Below are positions 60,880-64,000 of a stretch of 64,000 bases of DNA, piece after piece. The translations under genes and the position numbers were made by a program. The DNA is taken from the NCBI RefSeq assembly GCF_017876435.1, contig NZ_JAGIOA010000001.1, positions 992,001 to 1,056,000 on the forward strand, read 5' to 3'. The DNA is from Microbacterium phyllosphaerae. Its GTDB lineage: Bacteria > Actinomycetota > Actinomycetes > Actinomycetales > Microbacteriaceae. Each line of letters begins with the position of its first letter. Within the stretch, counting starts at the first letter, position 1. The notes below the pieces were generated by a model, which was given only the letters and a program-made list of their open reading frames with translations, did no database searches and was not told where the DNA came from.

Positions 60880-61841
60880 CTCCCTCGCGGGTCGCCGCGG
60901 TCTCGGTCGCGTCGGGGATGGGCGGCGTGCGGCTCGTAGGGGAATCGCTCGCGCTCGTGGTGCTGCTCGCCGCGACCTGGGTGATCGCAGGAATCGCCGT
61001 GCAGGGTGCAGGTGTCGGCGTAGTGTCGGCCGGGCGCGCGGGCTTCGCCGCGCTCGGACTCCTCCTCCTGGTGCTGCTTTCGAGCCGGGGCGGAGGACGA
61101 TCCGATCCGCCCGCCTCGGTCCGCCGCCTTCCCCGGTGGCAGCTGGCCGTGCTGTCGGTCACCGGAGTCGCGGGATACACCTTGCTCTCGACCGTAGCGA
61201 TCGCGCTCGCGGGTCCTGCCGTCCCGAGCCTGATCCTCGCGCTCTCTCCGGTCGTGGTCCTGGTGCTCGAGAGCGCCCTGACGAAGGCTCGCGTGCGACC
61301 CGTCGTGCTCGTCGCGACGGTCGTGGCGATCGTCGGCGCCGTGCTCTACGTCGTTCCCCGCCCAGTCGGGGCGCCCGGGTCGAGCACCGCCTGGGGTGTT
61401 CTCGCGGCGGTCGGCGCGATGCTGTCGATGGCGGCGTACGGACTGCTCTTCGCTCACGGCAACAGGGGCCGCCGCGGACCGATGGCACCGCGGATCCTGC
61501 CGATCTTCGCCCTGGGGAGCGCCCCGCTGATGCTATGGGCCGTCGTCGAGGTCAGCGCCGGCGAAGGGGTCGAACTCGTCACCATCGGGGTCCTCGCTCT
61601 GCTCGGCCTCGGCATCTACGTGCCCGCCTACCTGGTGCAGCACCGCATCATCCTGTCCGCCGGACCCTCCTTTGCGGCACTCCTGGGACTGGCGGTCCCT
61701 CCGCTCGTCGGTGTCGCATCTGCCGCAGTCGGTCTCTCGGCGTTGCCCGGGCCGCTGCAGGTCGTGGGCATCACGCTCACCCTCGCGGGGATGCTCGCCG
61801 TGATCCGGATGAAGCTCCAGGTCGCGCCGGCGGAGAGCTGA
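60876..61841 (+). CDS. EamA/DMT family transporter
   Basis: A 321-residue membrane protein with about 10 hydrophobic segments; two EamA halves are visible (TWVIAGIAVQGAGVGVVSAGRAGFAALGL and GIYVPAYLVQHRIILSAGPSFAALLGLAVPPLVGV). The GTG overlaps the upstream stop (GTGTGA), so it is coupled to the dehydrogenase. It likely exports or imports a small metabolite; substrate unknown. Confidence 0.85.
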   Translation: MTPSRVAAVSVASGMGGVRLVGESLALVVLLAATWVIAGIAVQGAGVGVVSAGRAGFAALGLLLLVLLSSRGGGRSDPPASVRRLPRWQLAVLSVTGVAGYTLLSTVAIALAGPAVPSLILALSPVVVLVLESALTKARVRPVVLVATVVAIVGAVLYVVPRPVGAPGSSTAWGVLAAVGAMLSMAAYGLLFAHGNRGRRGPMAPRILPIFALGSAPLMLWAVVEVSAGEGVELVTIGVLALLGLGIYVPAYLVQHRIILSAGPSFAALLGLAVPPLVGVASAAVGLSALPGPLQVVGITLTLAGMLAVIRMKLQVAPAES

Positions 61842-61874
61842 GTGACGGCCTCCCAGCATCCTCACAATCCGAAA

Positions 61875-61895
61875 ATGTACAAACGTACATGTACG
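61875..61895. promoter_or_regulatory. TetR operators upstream of the TetR-RND pair
   Basis: ATGTAC-N4-GTACAT (61875-61890) and CGTACATGTACG (61884-61895) are overlapping perfect palindromes in an AT-richer stretch. They lie about 20 bp before the TetR start and suggest autorepression and control of the pump. Confidence 0.8.
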
Positions 61896-61915
61896 GATGT
61901 TCGAGGGGTGTATGC

Positions 61916-62509
61916 ATGGCCGAAGGATCGCGTCGCCGCCGCGACCCTGAGGCGCGCCGTCGCGAGATCGTCGCCGCGGCCGCCGAGCTGATCGTCGAGA
62001 TCGGCGTCGACGCGCTCACCCACCGCAAGGTGGCCGCCCGCGCGGGCGTGCCGCTCGGGGCGACCACGCAGTACTTCGCCACACTCGACGACCTCCGAGA
62101 CGCCGCCATCGGCGCGCTCGCAGCCGAGGTCGAGGCCCGCATCGACGAGACCCGGCGCGCTGTCGTGGTCGAGGGTGTGACCCCCGCGGGCCTGGCGAAG
62201 CTCGTGCATCAGGGACTCACGGACGCCCGCGCGATCCAGGCCGACCGTGCCGTGGTCACCGCAGCCGTGCACGACCCCCGGGTGCGCGCCTTCGCCCGGC
62301 AGTGGTCCGACGAGATCGTCGGGTTCATCGCCCCCGTGCACGGACTCGACAGGGCCAGAGCGGCCGCCGTCTTCATCGACGGCGTACTCTGGCACTCTCA
62401 GATCCACGACGAGCCGCTCGACGAAGAGCTCATCCGCGACGCCCTCGCCGGGATCCTCACTCCCTCTCCGGCGTCCCCTTCCGCATCCACCGCCGCAGCA
62501 TCCGCCTGA
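61916..62509 (+). CDS. TetR family regulator
   Basis: A 197-residue protein with an N-terminal HTH (about 15-58: RREIVAAAAELIVEIGVDALTHRKVAARAGVPLGATTQYFATLDDL) and a ligand domain; the C-terminus is Ser/Ala-rich. GAGGGG precedes the ATG. It is followed 22 nt later by the RND gene on the same strand, so it probably controls that pump. Confidence 0.9.
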   Translation: MAEGSRRRRDPEARRREIVAAAAELIVEIGVDALTHRKVAARAGVPLGATTQYFATLDDLRDAAIGALAAEVEARIDETRRAVVVEGVTPAGLAKLVHQGLTDARAIQADRAVVTAAVHDPRVRAFARQWSDEIVGFIAPVHGLDRARAAAVFIDGVLWHSQIHDEPLDEELIRDALAGILTPSPASPSASTAAASA

Positions 62510-62531
62510 TCCGACCGAGAGAGAACCCGCC

Positions 62532-64000
62532 TTGTCGAACCTCGCCGTCCTGAGTCTCAAGAACCGCGCACTGATCGCGCTGATCACGATCGTCGCCGCC
62601 GTGTTCGGCGGACTCGCGCTGACGAACCTCAAGCAGGAGCTCATCCCGTCGCTCGAGCTGCCCAACCTCATGGTCATGACGACGTACCCCGGTGCGTCGC
62701 CCGAGGTCGTCGAGAACGACGTCTCGACGCCCATCGAGTCGGCGATCCAGGGCGTTCCGGGGCTCGAGGGCACCACGGCCACCAGCACGACCAACGCCTC
62801 GATCGTGCAGGCGACCTTCGCGTACGGCACGAACCTGGCGACCGCCGAGCAGAAGATCCAGCAGGCGATCAACCGCATCTCAGGCCAGCTGCCCGACGAC
62901 GTCAGCCCTCAGGTGCTGACCGTATCGATCGACGATTTCCCGGTGATCCAGGTCGCGGTGACCGGCTTCGATGACGCCGAGAACGCGCAGGCCGAACTGC
63001 AGAGCGTGGCCATCCCCGAGCTCGAGGACGTCGACGGGGTCAACGCCGCCGAGATCATCGGTGGCGTCGGCCAGCGCATCACGATCACGCCCGACAACGG
63101 CAAGCTCGCGGCAGCCGGACAGAGCTCTCAGGCGATCAAGACCGCACTGCAGCAGAACGGCACGCTGTTCCCCGGTGGCGACATCACCGAGGATGGCCAG
63201 ACGCTCACGGTGCAGACCGGCGCGAAGATCACCTCGGTCGAGGAGATCGCCGCGCTCCCGCTCGTCGGCACGAACGAGACGGTCGGCGACGTCGCCACCG
63301 TCGTGCAGGAGGCCGACCCGATCTCGTCGATCTCCCGCGTCGACGGCAAGGACGCGCTCTCGATCTCGATCACCAAGCTGCCGGCCGCCAACACCGTCGA
63401 GGTGTCGCAGGGCGTGATCGCCGCGCTCGACACGATCGGCGAGGCCTTCCCCGACGCGAAGTTCACCATTGTGTTCGATCAGGCGCCGTTCATCCAGCAG
63501 TCGATCGAGACGCTCGCGACCGAGGGGCTGCTCGGCCTCGCCTTCGCCGTGATCGTCATCCTCATCTTCCTGCTGTCGATCCGCTCGACGCTGGTGACCG
63601 CCATCTCGATCCCGACGAGCGTGCTCATCACCTTCATCGGCCTGCAGGCATTCGGGTACTCGCTCAACATCCTCACCCTCGGCGCGCTCACGATCGCGAT
63701 CGGTCGCGTGGTCGACGACTCGATCGTCGTGATCGAGAACATCAAGAGGCACTACGTCGGCGACGCCGACAAGGGAGACGCGATCCGTCTCGCCGTGCGC
63801 GAGGTGGCGATGGCGGTCACCTCGTCGACCATCACCACGGTCGCGGTGTTCCTGCCGATCGTGTTCGTCGGCGACATGGTCGGCGAGCTGTTCCGGCCGT
63901 TCGCGATGACGGTGTCGATCGCCATGGTGGCCTCACTGCTCGTGTCGCTGACCATCGTGCCCGTGCTCGCGTACTGGTTCCTCCGACCGGGCAAGCCGCT
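62532..64000 (+). CDS. RND efflux transporter (AcrB/SwrC type), 3' end cut by window edge
   Basis: The first 489 codons of an inner-membrane proton-driven pump. TM1 is NRALIALITIVAAVFGGLAL; a large periplasmic-type loop follows; TM4 holds the proton-relay pair D395-D396 in GRVVDDSIVVIENIKRH. It starts at TTG (62532) with GAGAGAGAA upstream, and no other in-frame start fits the family N-terminus. It likely exports drugs or lipids under the upstream TetR. Confidence 0.93.
   Translation, partial: MSNLAVLSLKNRALIALITIVAAVFGGLALTNLKQELIPSLELPNLMVMTTYPGASPEVVENDVSTPIESAIQGVPGLEGTTATSTTNASIVQATFAYGTNLATAEQKIQQAINRISGQLPDDVSPQVLTVSIDDFPVIQVAVTGFDDAENAQAELQSVAIPELEDVDGVNAAEIIGGVGQRITITPDNGKLAAAGQSSQAIKTALQQNGTLFPGGDITEDGQTLTVQTGAKITSVEEIAALPLVGTNETVGDVATVVQEADPISSISRVDGKDALSISITKLPAANTVEVSQGVIAALDTIGEAFPDAKFTIVFDQAPFIQQSIETLATEGLLGLAFAVIVILIFLLSIRSTLVTAISIPTSVLITFIGLQAFGYSLNILTLGALTIAIGRVVDDSIVVIENIKRHYVGDADKGDAIRLAVREVAMAVTSSTITTVAVFLPIVFVGDMVGELFRPFAMTVSIAMVASLLVSLTIVPVLAYWFLRPGKP

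Overview
The window reads as chromosome of a high-GC Gram-positive actinobacterium, most likely Microbacteriaceae and probably Microbacterium or a close relative. Supporting points are strong GC3 bias, many GTG starts, lipoprotein sugar-binding proteins, CebR and DtxR-type operators, DUF3073, an SCP-like actinobacterial protein, and many promoters whose -10 box lies exactly 6 nt before the start codon (leaderless transcription). I saw no rRNA, tRNA, prophage, transposase or CRISPR array. No gene-free stretch exceeds about 300 bases; the longest (1352-1611, 46062-46295, 49712-49947) hold promoters, operators or palindromic repeats.

Layout. 1-8690: a glycan-utilisation locus with a partial GH20 hexosaminidase facing a lipoprotein/permease/permease ABC importer, a wall-anchored six-hairpin hydrolase and two tandem ROK regulators. 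8748-10311: purQ, purS and apt. 10339-16342: a complete cellobiose cassette (cebEFG, a GH1 beta-glucosidase, cebR) with two CebR boxes in the promoter. 16436-28242: mixed housekeeping and regulation, namely a DUF1266 gene with a divergent TetR, an NCS2 permease, purC, a PadR-DHA2 efflux pair, DUF4160/DUF2442, a binding-protein/permease fusion with its ATPase, and an HxlR-MFS pair whose transporter seems to have lost its middle. 28356-30832: purD, a Nudix hydrolase and an SCP-like protein.

30932-37551: a heme/iron locus, hmuTUV divergent from a giant HtaA-type surface protein, with a DtxR/IdeR-like box on each side. 37655-44440: small unknown genes, purM-purF, a CynX-like MFS, a MOSC protein, DUF3073 and a universal stress protein. 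44599-49711: a PadR-DUF4097 operon with two operators, glycogen phosphorylase and a TipA-like MerR regulator. 49948-55281: a membrane protein, a nitroreductase, an HTH/AbiEi-like plus Fic pair with a degenerate Fic motif, a FAD/Rieske fusion oxidoreductase and paired fluoride channels. 55381-61841: a third sugar ABC operon with its LacI repressor, a Gfo/Idh/MocA dehydrogenase and a DMT exporter. 61875-64000: TetR and the start of an RND pump.

Overall this is a saprophyte-like region in which three carbohydrate import cassettes, each with its own repressor, alternate with dispersed purine-biosynthesis genes. The most unusual items are the HTH/AbiEi-like-Fic pair, the internally deleted MFS gene, the repeat-rich HtaA protein, two families of intergenic palindromic repeats, and the very frequent hexamer GGATGC/GCATCC.
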